Assembly (NCBI GenBank): GCA_033239125.1
Contig: BSWB01000002.1
Span: 2,947,001-3,011,000, forward strand
Source: Fagopyrum homotropicum
Taxonomy: Eukaryota > Streptophyta > Magnoliopsida > Caryophyllales > Polygonaceae
Reading direction: 5' to 3'
Length of the DNA: 64,000 bases
The position numbers and the translations under genes are program-made. Below the pieces are notes generated by a model. It was not told where the DNA came from and did not search any database. It saw nothing but the letters and a program-made list of their open reading frames with translations. Positions 24,430 through 35,213 of this stretch are shown here, piece by piece; position 1 is the stretch's first letter, and each line of letters begins with the position of its first letter.

Positions 24430-24928
24430 TCAATATATAAACCCATTCAAACCCCATCGTCTTCTCCCTTTCGACTCTTCAACATCAACTATAAACCCCA
24501 AATTCATCGACAGATTGAGTGCTGAAGCAACAGTTACATTCCCAGGTTCGATTTCTCCATTGTTTTCAACTGAATTGATTATATCATTCGATTATTGTCT
24601 GAATATGTGATTTGATCTCAGTTCTGGGTTTGGGAATTTGGTTGATTGCATTGGTGTTGTTTGATAGTTGTATGGCGAAAGATATGTTACAGTTATTCAA
24701 ATATGATTCTGATTAAAAGCCCAGAATTGATTGAATTCAATTAGAAGTTCATGAATATATGGTATCAACTATTAAGTTTGATATTTCATTATAGCTACTA
24801 AATTTGGGATTTGCAGTTGCAGATAAAGGAACAAATCAGAATAATTCTATATATTTGAAAAGATTGTGATGATCTTCTCATTCATTTACTGCATATGATC
24901 ACAGGAACTGCAAGTGAAGGAATTCAAA
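24430..24928 (+). promoter_or_regulatory. 5' leader of GEX1, probably with an intron
   Basis: A donor-like CCCAG|GTTCG at about 24545 and an acceptor-like GATCACAG at 24904 could bound an intron inside the untranslated leader. The leader splice is inferred from sequence alone. Confidence 0.4.
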
Positions 24929-26362
24929 ATGTTAAGAATTCATACTTGTGTTCGGATTGTGGTTGTTTTTCTCTCAATTCTGTCTAAGGGCATTGCATGG
25001 GGATGGTTCTCTTCTTCTCCTTCATCTAGTTCTTCGCATTCGAGTGGAGAAACTTACTCCAAGGCTAAGATTGGTCTAGATGGCGTGGTGGCGAAGTTTT
25101 CGATGAAATCTCCTGATGATCAAAAGGCAATGAAGCTTCTTGATGAAGCTAATAGAAAGATGGGTGGTTCAAACCCATGTTGGTTAAGGGCTTATGGAAA
25201 TTTATTCTCGTCGTGTTCAGAGATATATGCCGATGATGAGAAAAGAAGCCGGCTTGCTTGGGATCTTACCGTGTGTTTTCAGAAGGATTCCGGTAGGTCT
25301 CCTTTCCCGTCGTGTGGCATAAAGTCCTCCATGATGGATTGCTTGCAAAAGTTGAATAATGATGAGCATAAGATCTATCTAGAGTTCTATCTTGAAACGA
25401 ATGCCATATGCTATCAGTTACAGTTAAGTATCTGACTTCTTCTATTGTCAATTGGTTTTAAGATGAAACGCTTGTTAAGTGAATATGTGTTGTGTATAGG
25501 TCTAAAGCTTTCAGCATTCAAGTGGAGGGCTTGGTGAATGACTTGAAGGACTCGGCTCAATTTGCCGAGGAAAAGCTAGAGAGTATAGAAGAGAAATCGA
25601 GTCATCTTATACAAACCTCGGATCAATTGCAAGAGTCCGTGTCTTCAATCGATGTTCAAACGAATCAAGTTAGTGAAACACTAAGAAACATGCTTGATCA
25701 TGTGAATAGTATCCTAACACATTCAAAGGAGCTTCAAGAACAAGCTCAAGGAATCGCGACTGCTCAAACCGAGCTTTTAGATGGGCAAGACAAGATGAAG
25801 GATAAATTGGAGGAAGATATGGGAAGAGTCCAAGATTCTTACAATAATTTAGGTCAAGAGATAGATAACTTGCAGCTCAAGTCTTCTGAGATTGAGAAAG
25901 AGATCATTAGATATGGAGAAGCTATGTTTTCAAGGATGGATACTCTTCAAGGGAAAGCAAACGAAATCGATAGCAAAGCCGGGCATTCATTAGACAAGCA
26001 ACAAGAGCTTCTTGATGGACAAACCAAAGCTCTTGAAGGTCTTCATTCTATGAATCAAGTTCAATCACAAGCACTCGAAGAAAGCAGGTTCATCTTTTTC
26101 TGATAATCGGCGTGGGATAATTTTACTTTTTCACAAGAACTTCGCTAACTATGTTTCGGTTTACAGAAACAAACTGCAAGAGTTACAAGAATTCGCGAAA
26201 GGCCAACATGAGAAACTTTTATTACAGCAAGATCAACTCTTACAAGTTCATGTACAATTGGCTGAAAAATCAAGAACCATTTTGGCTGCTCAGGTTACAT
26301 AACTCTCTTCTTCTCCTTCTTAATCACAATTAAATTTCAATCTAATTCTCTTACTAATCAAG

Positions 26363-26415
<53 letters not shown>

Positions 26416-27299
26416 CTGAATTTTTAGGAAGCTTTTGAATCCAAGCAAGCAAACATGTTAACAGTACTCGACAAGCTCTTTGCTCTACAGAAGGCATTGT
26501 TGTTAGAATCTCGCCTCATAAAAACATGTTTCATCTACTGTATCGCGATCTTTTCGGTTTTCATGCTCACCGGCGCAACGCAAACGCAAACCGCGAGGTT
26601 CCATTTGTACATGGGTAAGTACTCAATGAACTCATTGACGATGAAATCTGTTGAGACCTAGGTGAAAGTATCCCACGTCGATAACACACAATTAGTGATA
26701 CTGTTATATAAGCATTCGGGCTACTCCTTCTATTGCCAGTTGGTTTTAGGATGGAACTCCGTGTCACTGGACGAGTGCCCCACGTCATTTGGTCTCGGAA
26801 AAATCTCGCTTGACTTATGTGCTAATTCTTCTTATATGTTAGGTTTAAGCATAACAATCTTGATCGAAATCGCAACGCTGCGTTTCACTAGCGACGACAG
26901 TGTTTGGCAAGCACGGTTGATACTGGGAGCTCGTTATGGTTATCTCACTGGTTCATCGCTTTGGCTTATATACTCTTTTTTCACATACAGGTTAGATTCT
27001 GAACAATTTTCATTTAGTAATCTAATCCAAGTTTAGAATATGTGATTATTTGTTTTTTATGTTATGATAGAAACTATGAAAGAGAGAATTACAAATTGTT
27101 GTTGACGTTGACGGAGAGGGTCAACGAGCTTTGGTCGGACGAGGACGAGGATGAGGATGGTGACGTCGACTGGTCTTCGTTTGTTGACGAGGATCTTCCG
27201 GATGACGTAGGATACAATGAAGATCCTGATTACTTGCCTCATGAGAAAGTTGTGAATATGAGTTCGCCGGAGAAGAAATATAATCTCAGACGCCGATGA
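24929..27299 (+). CDS. GEX1: GEX1 gamete-expressed nuclear-fusion protein
   Basis: Exons 24929-25422, 25500-26087, 26167-26293, 26428-26614, 26843-26990 and 27071-27299 join in frame to 590 aa, close to Arabidopsis GEX1. The order is a signal peptide (MLRIHTCVRIVVVFLSILSKG), a cysteine-containing luminal domain (about 30-165), a long coiled coil (about 170-410, with repeats such as LLDGQ), then hydrophobic segments (CFIYCIAIFSVFMLTG; SITILIEIATLRF; YLTGSSLWLIYSFF) and a very acidic tail ending in a basic NLRRR. GEX1 is related to yeast KAR5 and fish Brambleberry and acts at the nuclear envelope in nuclear fusion and gametophyte development. I set the start at the ATG at 24929, which gives a good signal peptide; the five codons upstream lack an ATG. 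Introns 1 and 4 contain LTR-like sequence and intron 3 a long TA repeat. Confidence 0.93.
26366..26413. repeat. (TA)24 microsatellite in GEX1 intron 3
   Basis: About 48 bp of uninterrupted TA make up over a third of the 134-bp intron (26294-26427). The array ends some 14 bp before the acceptor AG. Confidence 0.95.
26649..26842 (+). repeat. Solo LTR-like sequence filling GEX1 intron 4
   Basis: It begins TGTTGAGACC and shares blocks with the TRIM LTR at 52293-52422 read on its minus strand (TGTTGAGA, CGATAACAC.CAA, ATATAAG, CGTCATTTGGTC). It also carries CAGTTGGTTTTAGGATGGAAC, the mark of the LTR family at 2640-3640. It occupies most of the 228-bp intron and reaches the acceptor at 26841-26842. 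Confidence 0.6.
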
Positions 27300-27777
27300 T
27301 GAGATGGATCATTTCTTGGAGTTCCGATCAATGTTTCGTTGGTTCGCGTGCTAATACATGTTAGAGTAATTATGTTTGTAAAGAACTAAGGGTTGGACGA
27401 GGAAGAAAGATGGTATTATATGTTTAATAGTATATATAGTATGAATTTAATTAGGATTTGATCATATGACATTTTTCTTCTTCTTGATATTAATACGTAT
27501 GTTTTAGTTGAAAATTAGTCATGCATTAAGACCGGGCCTAGTTACTACAGTCATTGCATTCGGACCGAACAACATTACTAAAACTAAGTAAGTCTTTTTG
27601 AAATTTGTCTCTACTAATTAGGCTTATGGTTTAAATATGTTTAGTACATGTAACATAATCAAATCTCTTACCTTAATCGAAAATGGAAAAAGTTGAAGGA
27701 AACCTAATGGAAATAGTAATTGGGCTATTTACGCTAATCATAGATGGATGAATGAGTCATGGATTTAGACCGAGCCT
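27300..27777. other. 3' region of GEX1 and intergenic DNA
   Basis: No further gene is seen. A 30 to 40 bp segment around 27520-27550 (GACCGGGCCTAGTTACTAC) recurs in altered form at 27766-27788 (GACCGAGCCTCAGTACTAC). Confidence 0.4.
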
Positions 27778-28811
27778 CAGTACTACAAGTATCATTATAG
27801 ACGGCATTTAAATCGTGATTTTTGTTGAGCAATATAGTTAAAAACAGGTTTGCTAACGTTATCCTTGAACAAGCGGAAAAAAATTCATAACGTTTTTAAA
27901 ATATCACGAAAATTAACGGATGTTTTTTTGCCGTCAATCAAACGCCATGAAATTCTTAGAGAACTAAATTTGCTCTACGTCGTTGCCCTTTAAATCAATC
28001 TCGCATCAACAACACATTGTTGTTTTGTGGGTTTGCAGTTTGTGGACGAGAAAGTCGAGTGAATGCACATAGACATGGTTGGCCCGGTTTGGAACGACAA
28101 AGAGCGTACACCAACCGGGTTTGGTATGTCCACTTTGGTGAAGTGGGTGGTCAAGAATTCTTCTTCAATTACTTTTACTTTGGACTTGGGCTATTGGAAG
28201 CATTATTGCTTCCAAAAGTACCCCACATTTCTTTCTAGTTGTTTTATGAATACACATCAAAGGGGGAAATAACGAAAATTGGTCGTTATCTTGTTAGTGT
28301 CGAGATACGTGGATTGTCCCACGTTTACATGAGCTTAGTCAATTTTAGGATGAATATTTACTTACTTTGTAATTGTACGTGTGGTTCACTATATCATTAA
28401 TTTGTGACATAGTCTTTGTTTTTTTTACTGAGCCAAAAATCGGTTTAATCGTTTGGTGAAGTGTTTTGAGCCTCTTTGTGTTTCGAATCATAAAAACCCG
28501 ACTAGGTGAAACGTGATCTTGATTATATATGGTGATCGAATTGAAGTTATTTGTTTAGTGGATTGTTATGAGTCTTTCTCCACCAAAGGCTAATCTTGTC
28601 TATGGTGATTTTGTTTTACCTAATATGAATATATAGTCAATTGTTGTGTGCTTTTTTTTTTATCAATTTAATTGCTTTCAAAATACACATTATTTCATAA
28701 CGTTTTAAAAACGCCATGAAATAATCAATACATGGACGACATCCGAAAACGCCATTAAAGGTTCGTCATTGTGTTTTTTAAACACCATATAAGAGTATAT
28801 ATGTACTAGTG
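27778..28811. mobile_element. Possible CACTA-type non-autonomous element
   Basis: The left end CAGTACTACAAG and the inverted right end CACTAGTACATA agree at 9 of 12 positions, and CCT stands on both sides (27775-27777 and 28812-28814). Subterminal sequence has the hairpin ATTTCATAACGTTTT/AAAACGCCATGAAAT and related AACGCCATGAAA words, as CACTA subterminal repeats often do. A similar end-like sequence at 27530 weakens the boundary call. The internal open frame at 28017-28272 resembles nothing known to me. Confidence 0.4.
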
Positions 28812-28817
28812 CCTCTT

Positions 28818-29223
28818 TAGACCTGTTCATATCCGGGTTCGGGCCGGGCATTTTCAAAAAAAGCCCGTTTGGCGGACCCGGGCCGGGCTGCCCGGCGGGT
28901 ACCCGTTTTTTTTTTTTTAACTGTGACTTTATTTGTAATTCAGTACTTCAGCAGTATATACCTGTATAATTTGCAGTGTGCCTGTAAAACTCGAAAAATA
29001 TCATACAAACATAATCAAAAGGTTCAATTAGAAGTTTAGAAATTTTGGGTTATACGAAAGTAACGAAATATATATATATATATATATATTTTTTATTTTA
29101 TTTTTTTTGCCTGGCTCCGGGCCGGGCCGAGCGGCCTGACCGGGCCTGGTGCCTTGTTCATACCCGGCCCGCCGGGACTGGCGGGCCGGGGCGGGCGGGC
29201 TGGCCCGGACTTGAACAGGTCTA
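28818..29223. mobile_element. hAT-type MITE, 406 bp
   Basis: It begins TAGACCTGTTCA and ends TGAACAGGTCTA, a perfect inverted repeat. TGCCTCTT flanks both sides (28810-28817 and 29224-29231), a perfect 8-bp hAT target duplication. The subterminal regions are very rich in GGGCCGGGC words and the middle holds a TA microsatellite. No transposase frame. Confidence 0.92.
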
Positions 29224-29256
29224 TGCCTCTTCTATAGTTCTATGTATTCTCAATCC

Positions 29257-30099
29257 CTATGATGCACGGACATGGACACGGATACGGAAAACGGGGAAGC
29301 GGCAATCCTCAAAAGTATAGGAAACGGGGACACGGCAAGAAAAATAATTAATATATTATTTTAAAGATATTGAAATATAGAATTACTATATCATAATGAG
29401 ATGCATATATATGAAAAAAAATCAATGATATATGAGTTGATAAAAATATTAGCATGATGATAAAATAATCGAAACAAAAGTTTAGAAACAAACATTTTCA
29501 GTCTTACAAAACTTAGAAATAAACATTTTTATTTTTATAATCTGAAATAATCATACTTAGTATCAAAATTGAAGAATGAATCATTCATTTGCACATCAAC
29601 AATAACCGAACAACATGATCAACAAAGGAAAATAATAATAAATATTTGTGAATTATAAAAAGTGAAAGAATTAGAATAACATTATCAACATTCAACAAAT
29701 AAAAATTAAAAAATAAATAAATAATCAAAGATTCAAAATTAGTTTATAAAATCAGAAGAAAAATGGAGAGAAGAGTCGGCCGGCGGAACAATATTTCAAC
29801 ATTAGAGCCGGAGAAGAAGATCGGTGTCCTACTTCCGACAACCACAATCTCGCACGTGATCATGTGGGTCTAGGTTTAGTCGGAAAAAATGGGAAAGAAG
29901 AAAAATATTGCGGTATATAAGTTTTTATTTCGTTGCTCATGTCTTGACCGGACACAATCCGCGTCCTCACCGTGTTCTAGACGTGTCCTACCTTGGAAAC
30001 GTGTCTTGACCGTGTCCGAGCCGTGTCCGGTTGTGTCCCCGTTTCCGACACGGCAGGACACGGGACACGCTGCCTTCTAGAAGTGTCCGTGCATCATAG
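29257..30099. mobile_element. hAT-type non-autonomous element, 843 bp
   Basis: The termini CTATGATGCACGGACA and TGTCCGTGCATCATAG are perfect 16-bp inverted repeats. CTCAATCC flanks both sides (29249-29256 and 30100-30107), a perfect 8-bp target duplication. Subterminal zones repeat GGACACGG and CGTGTCC words. It starts only 25 bp after the target duplication of the preceding hAT element. No transposase frame. Confidence 0.92.
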
Positions 30100-30107
30100 C
30101 TCAATCC

Positions 30108-31228
30108 TAATACGTAATGTTTGTAGAATTGATACAAAAATCGACTATAACAAGACTTATTACTTTTGTTAGGGTTAATATGTCTTGAATGTCATATTTC
30201 ACGAATTCGGTCAAGGTTGAGGAGGAGGAAGTCCCCTCGTTTGGGGGCGGGATGTCTGGTTTAAAAAATCTATAATGTTTTTTAAAAAATCAAAATCAAA
30301 CCAATTGCAATTTTGTATTTTGAAATATAATTTCAAATTTGTTCATTGAGTTTTTTTATGAATCAAAGCTTGAATCATGTTAGGAGTGAACTGATATTAT
30401 TTGACAACAAATTTGACCAATAGACAATTAAATTGCATAAAATAAGAATATTTATTATGCCAAACTGTTGAACATGTTAAGTTTGAGCGTAAACACTCAA
30501 TGTCAAAATGAGTCACGTTAACAAACAATTTATATATTAAGATCCAATTTGAGTTTCCATTTTGTGATAGTTATTTTATTTTTATATTCACTTACATAAG
30601 TCTATTTTTATAATTTATATAAATATAGGTTGTGACTTTTATTTTAATGGGTTATGACTTTAATAATGAACGAAATAAATACTTCATGCTTTTAATGGAA
30701 ATCTAGTCATATGAACAACTTCCATTTTTAGTGTAATTACCAAATGAAGCCCAAAATTCGAATAATTACAGTATTTTCCTTTATTCGTCTCCAATTTCCT
30801 TCTTCTTTCCTCTTATTCGCAGAAATTTCCTTCACGTTTTCCATTTCCTCTTTTTGAATTTAAAATATAAAGTTTTTGCCTTTACCTCACGTCTCCTCAC
30901 ACGAACAGCACACATTCTTCATCTCCTCTCTCTCCTCATAATCATTCCAAAATTTTCAATTCATTTTTCACAGAAAAAATCTCCCTAAATTCCTCAATTC
31001 TATCCACCACTGCACCGCCACTGCCACCTCCCCACCGCCTAATTCTTCCCCTCCTTACCAGGTAACTCTTTCTCTATCATCGACGAATTTCATTTCTATC
31101 TCCCAACCCTAACCCTAGGTTCCGCTTTTGCAAATTCATACAAAAAAGCCACAAATCATCGTCCTTTGAACCATAATCCTCATCATCGTAGCTACCAACC
31201 CGCTATCGGATTTCGACATCGGCGAGCT
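30108..31228. other. Intergenic DNA and leader of the glutaredoxin-like gene
   Basis: AT-rich to about 30770, then the pyrimidine-rich promoter and leader of the gene at 31229. The telomere-like motif AACCCTAACCCTAG at about 31104-31117 is a telo-box, often present near start sites of plant growth-related genes. I see no other gene. Confidence 0.45.
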
Positions 31229-32008
31229 ATGGATAAAAATGGCGAATTATCGCCTGGGACGAGGAAGCCAGCGTTTAATCGATCCTTCACAATCACACCT
31301 TCGACGTATCAGAAGCCTCAGAAACCTGCCTTCTCGCAGCTAGATCGAAGCTCAACCGTCAAGAAACCGTACGATCCATTTGATTCAGGCGGTGATACGA
31401 TAAAAGGGAAGGTGAGGTTGCTAAGGAATCTATTTGAACCTCCAAAGGAGCAAGTACAGTTCCAATCATCGGGTAAATTGAAGCATGCCAGCTCAGATTC
31501 GGTCTTGAATGCTTCGTCGATTCGATTACCAGGTACGGAAGATCGCGTGGTTGTGTATTTCACAAGTTTGCGTGGCGTGAGGAGGACGTTTGAGGATTGT
31601 TATGCTGTTCGGATGATATTTAGAGGTTATAGGGTTTATGTAGATGAACGTGACGTATCCATGGATTCCTCATATAGGAAGGAGTTACAAAGCGTGATGG
31701 GTGAGAAATATGTGAGCTTGCCTCAGGTATTTATCAAGGGAAGATACATCGGTGGGGCAGAGTTGATCAAATACTTGAATGAGACATTGGAACTACGAAA
31801 AATGCTAGAAATTTTGCCTCTTCGAGAAAGAGGGGTATTTTGTGATGCTTGCGGTGACGTTCGATTCTTACCTTGTTCGAATTGTAGTGGAAGTAGGAAG
31901 GTGTTTGATGAGGATGAAGGAATCATGAAGAGATGCTTATACTGCAATGAAAACGGTTTGATTCGATGCCCTGTATGTTCATGCGATAACTTTCAACGTT
32001 CACGTTGA
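31229..32008 (+). CDS. Glutaredoxin-like protein with C-terminal CxxC zinc module
   Basis: One exon, 259 aa. The first 100 residues are basic and low-complexity. A glutaredoxin fold spans about 103-205: VVVYFTSLRG, the FEDC block, RDVSMDSSYRKEL, LPQVFIKGRYIGGAEL. The classical CPxC or CC active site is replaced by SLRGVRRTFEDC, as is normal for this plant subgroup (relatives of At5g39865 and At3g57070), so ordinary dithiol reductase activity is doubtful. The C-terminus has four CxxC pairs (CDAC, CSNC, CLYC, CPVC, about 207-252), probably a DnaJ-like zinc-binding module. The frame is open upstream to 31166 but has no ATG there, so the start is the ATG at 31229. Biological role is not known from sequence. 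Confidence 0.92.
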   Translation: MDKNGELSPGTRKPAFNRSFTITPSTYQKPQKPAFSQLDRSSTVKKPYDPFDSGGDTIKGKVRLLRNLFEPPKEQVQFQSSGKLKHASSDSVLNASSIRLPGTEDRVVVYFTSLRGVRRTFEDCYAVRMIFRGYRVYVDERDVSMDSSYRKELQSVMGEKYVSLPQVFIKGRYIGGAELIKYLNETLELRKMLEILPLRERGVFCDACGDVRFLPCSNCSGSRKVFDEDEGIMKRCLYCNENGLIRCPVCSCDNFQRSR

Positions 32009-32539
32009 TTGTTTGCTTATTGCAGTTGGTAGGACTTGAATATGTATCATTTAGCTTGTGGTGTGTTTGTTTTCATCATCTGGATGACCTATGAAACTTC
32101 TGTTGATATCTGCAACATATGCAGATTAGGTTTGTGATATTACAAATGTCAGGAAGCTGAAACTTGTACAGCATTACTGATCTTTTTACCAGTTTTACTG
32201 CTGTGTTTTTTGTTTTCCTTCAATGAAAATAAAAGAAGTGGAAAGGTTGATCCTTGTGACAATATTTGTAGTTTAGGAGATGGTTTCTCCTATATTATAA
32301 TGTAAATTGTCTCTTCTGTATCTACTGAATGTTGGATCTGTTTGGCTTATGAGTTCATTTTTGCAGATTCTCATTACCCTGAAAGGCAATTCCTTTTAAA
32401 TCTTACCATTACAATAAGATATGGGTTCGAGTGATATAAGTAAAATATAGCCTTGAATTGTTTCTTGTTAAGCTATTTGTGCCAAACAAAGAATATGATC
32501 TACAAATCCATACAGACAATGTTGTTCGAGTGGCGAATG
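32009..32539. other. Spacer between convergent genes
   Basis: It holds the 3' ends of the glutaredoxin-like gene (plus) and the ArfGAP gene (minus), which converge here. No other feature is seen. Confidence 0.5.
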
Positions 32540-35213
32540 CTATTGGGTTAGAGGAACACATTCAAGTTCAAGATCAAGGATCCCTCTCTCGACCCGTTGA
32601 AGCTTGATGGATATTTCTTGTTTAACCTTGCCATCAATGGCGTTTATGATGCTGTCTTTGACTAGAGCGTTGTCTCTGGTAGCCATCCACTTTCCCAGCT
32701 GAGTTGATTCATTGAGAGATGATCTCTCGTAAGCTTTAGCAACTGCAACCAGAGGTTGTATGTCAATCTCAGCCTTCCCCATGAAATCATCCGGTTTGAA
32801 CGTGTCCTTGTCGTAAACAAGCTACGAAACAACAAATGTTCTTGTTCAAACAAGGGAATTTGCTTGATGGTATAAACAAGAATGTTTATACTTACCAACT
32901 TTAGAGGAGGGACGTGATCTGGAATCGATAATAATAGCTTCTCGTTCCAAACCGGGTTTAGGTTGTTTTTAACAACCCGAGTTTTGACTGTCTGTAAGAC
33001 ATTTCATGTATAACTTCTATCAACAAATAGCTCATTTGTTACTCCTCATGAAGATGAAATAGAATTCAGCTGAGAGATAGAGAGTGGCTTACTTGTTGCC
33101 CTAGCGAGATGATGACGTACGGATCGCTACTCAAGATATCTCGGATAGCTAGATTGGTTCCTTTGAGAACTTTAACATGAACTAACCCTACAAATTCCAC
33201 CATGCCTGGCTGCAAAAAAGACATGAACAAGTACACGAGATTAAGGTTTTTATCCGAGCCAATTGAGCTGAACTTTGTTATAGTCACGTGAATGAGCTTG
33301 AGTTGAGCTTTTTCGACTTAGCCTGATAATCATCTTCAGAAATGTTATCCAAGCCGAGTTTTGATATGTTCATGGTTTTAGAATCAATATTTATTTACCT
33401 CATTGTGGGTTTTCTTCAAGGATCTAGGATCACTGCTTCTCTTCCAGCTGTAACGGAACATCTGTCCGAGTCCAGTCATACGACCACCGGCTACTTGCTT
33501 GTTGTTAGCCTGCCTCTTATCAAGAGGCTGACTAAAACCATCACTTGACCAATCAGCCGACGAACTTGATTCTCGCCTTGGATATGAACAACAAAGCTCA
33601 TTCTCATCATCAGCACAGACAAATTGTTTTAGCTCATATTTTCTCCTGACAAAAAACAAGAAGATGAATCTGCATCCATATTGAGGCCAAATTAGCTAAG
33701 CCTTTTTGAGATTTCTCTTGTAACTGAGCCCATATTATAAATGTTTTTAATAAATGTACCCCTAATCAAACTCGTACACAAACCTAATGAAAATAGAAAA
33801 GGGCCTATTTGCCCAAATTCTGCCTATTTGCCCAAATTTTGTCTTGATAATATACATGACATGGTAATGTTGTTACCTAATAAAGTCTGCGCGCTCATCA
33901 CTCGATGAATCTGGCCTCGGCTTCTTGATGTGTCCCGGGATACAAGCTTCAAATTTCTTGTTCACTTCAGCATTACCACCATTCTCTGACATTGCATATA
34001 CTTGTTCCTCTGTCCACTCATCCAAACTCACAGATAACACCTAAAACCAAAATGCGCGTTAGGTCCAAGCCTTGCTTCGGTTTGTAAGGAGATCATTTAC
34101 ACAGAATCATATCTACCTTTGTAATGTGTACTCCTAGGCTTCTATGGACACCAGAACACTTAATACAGATGAATACACCAGGGCTTAAGGATCTGAAACT
34201 CGAAAAACATGCAAGAAACTAGTTACATCTATAAGTTCAGTCTTCTTCATTATACTTCAAAGTGTAAATTAGCATAAGTTATAATACTTACACCCATTTG
34301 GGATCCAATGACCCACAATCTGCACAATACTTATTGACAGGTAGAGACAACAGCTCCTCGAGTTTTATTTCGTGGTCTGACGATACATTCAGGAGTGTAA
34401 GTCTTGTAATCAAGAACAATGATCACAGTACCATTAGAATTTTCTGAAGAACTGCAAGTGAATATCAGATATTACCTGGTTTTTCTCTAATTTGTATGCT
34501 GCCATACCGCGGGGAATCTGCACGCAAGAGATCATAGAGACAGCGTCCTGGATGCAAGAATTTTAACAAGTTTTGAGAGATTCTATCATGAATGATACCA
34601 AAAGCTAAATTTGATTTCGGTCATTGCAAACTTTAGTATATTTTTTCTGAGTAGATCAACACTTGACAGCATATTTGCAGCTAAGCTGAATAGTCACATA
34701 GTCATTAAGGCAACCCAGCCACCAGCTGGATCTACCATACATTCATTGCGAGGGAAGAGGAAACGTTTTTTTGTTTTGATGCATGAAACTTGCAAGTAGG
34801 ATTTTCAATATACTTTTTGTGGATAAAAAGAATACAAACCTAAACATATCTATTTATACTCCAATATATAGAATACGTACTAGGGCTTCGCCCCCCTAAA
34901 CCTATCTATTTACTCCAATATATAGAATACGTACTAGGGCTTCGCCCGCCGCACCCCTGTCGACCTGTGCATATAAGCTCAACATATAGTGGGTTTCATT
35001 CTAAAATCAGCAGACAATAAGATTATGCAGCAATCAAGCAAGTAATGAATTACCCATAACCCTAAAAGGGAAAATTTACCAGAAAAAGTTTCATATGAAT
35101 CAATGGAGATGAGATTATGTAGTAATTTTGCAAGTAATGAATTACCCATAACCCAGAAAAGGAAATTTACCAGTGGATACAGTTTCACATCCAATATCTT
35201 GATGAACAGACAT
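32540..35213 (-). CDS. ArfGAP and C2 domain protein, AGD11/AGD12 group
   Basis: Minus-strand exons 35171-35213, 34476-34547, 34292-34376, 34117-34192, 33877-34040, 33399-33645, 33093-33209, 32896-32991 and 32540-32821 join in frame to 393 aa. The ArfGAP zinc finger is complete, C-x2-C-x16-C-x2-C (CADC...CIKC, about 56-79), with the catalytic arginine in GVHRSLG at about 84. A C2 domain follows (about 232-335: VKVLKGTNLAIRDILSSDPY; NNLNPVWNE; YDKDTFKPDDFMG) with the aspartates expected for calcium and phospholipid binding. The protein ends LELECVPLTQ like its Arabidopsis relatives. It should stimulate GTP hydrolysis by Arf GTPases on membranes in vesicle traffic. The first exon (MSVHQD...) was recovered by frame and similarity and is the least certain part. 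Confidence 0.9.
34839..34949. repeat. Tandem duplication in ArfGAP intron 1
   Basis: Two copies of a segment of about 55 bp, sharing TACTCCAATATATAGAATAC and ACTAGGGCTTCGCCC, lie head to tail within the first intron (34548-35170). Confidence 0.85.
35021..35173. repeat. Duplication covering the exon 1 splice donor of the ArfGAP gene
   Basis: Copies at 35021-35082 and 35112-35173 share AAGTAATGAATTACCCATAA and AAATTTACCAG. The upper copy contains the real donor of exon 1 (minus strand, GT at 35169-35170); the lower copy holds an equivalent donor-like sequence at 35078-35079. Confidence 0.8.

Noticed and set aside
24914..24928. GEX1 start five codons upstream of the ATG
   Set aside because: The codon at 24914 is GTG, not ATG. 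The first ATG in frame is at 24929 and gives a proper signal peptide.
28017..28272. Overlapping open frames as a transposase or gene
   Set aside because: No recognisable motif, two frames open by chance, no splice support. It may be internal filler of the CACTA-like element.
31166..31228. Longer glutaredoxin-like protein from 31166
   Set aside because: The codon is TTG and no ATG lies in this stretch, so a nuclear plant gene should start at 31229.
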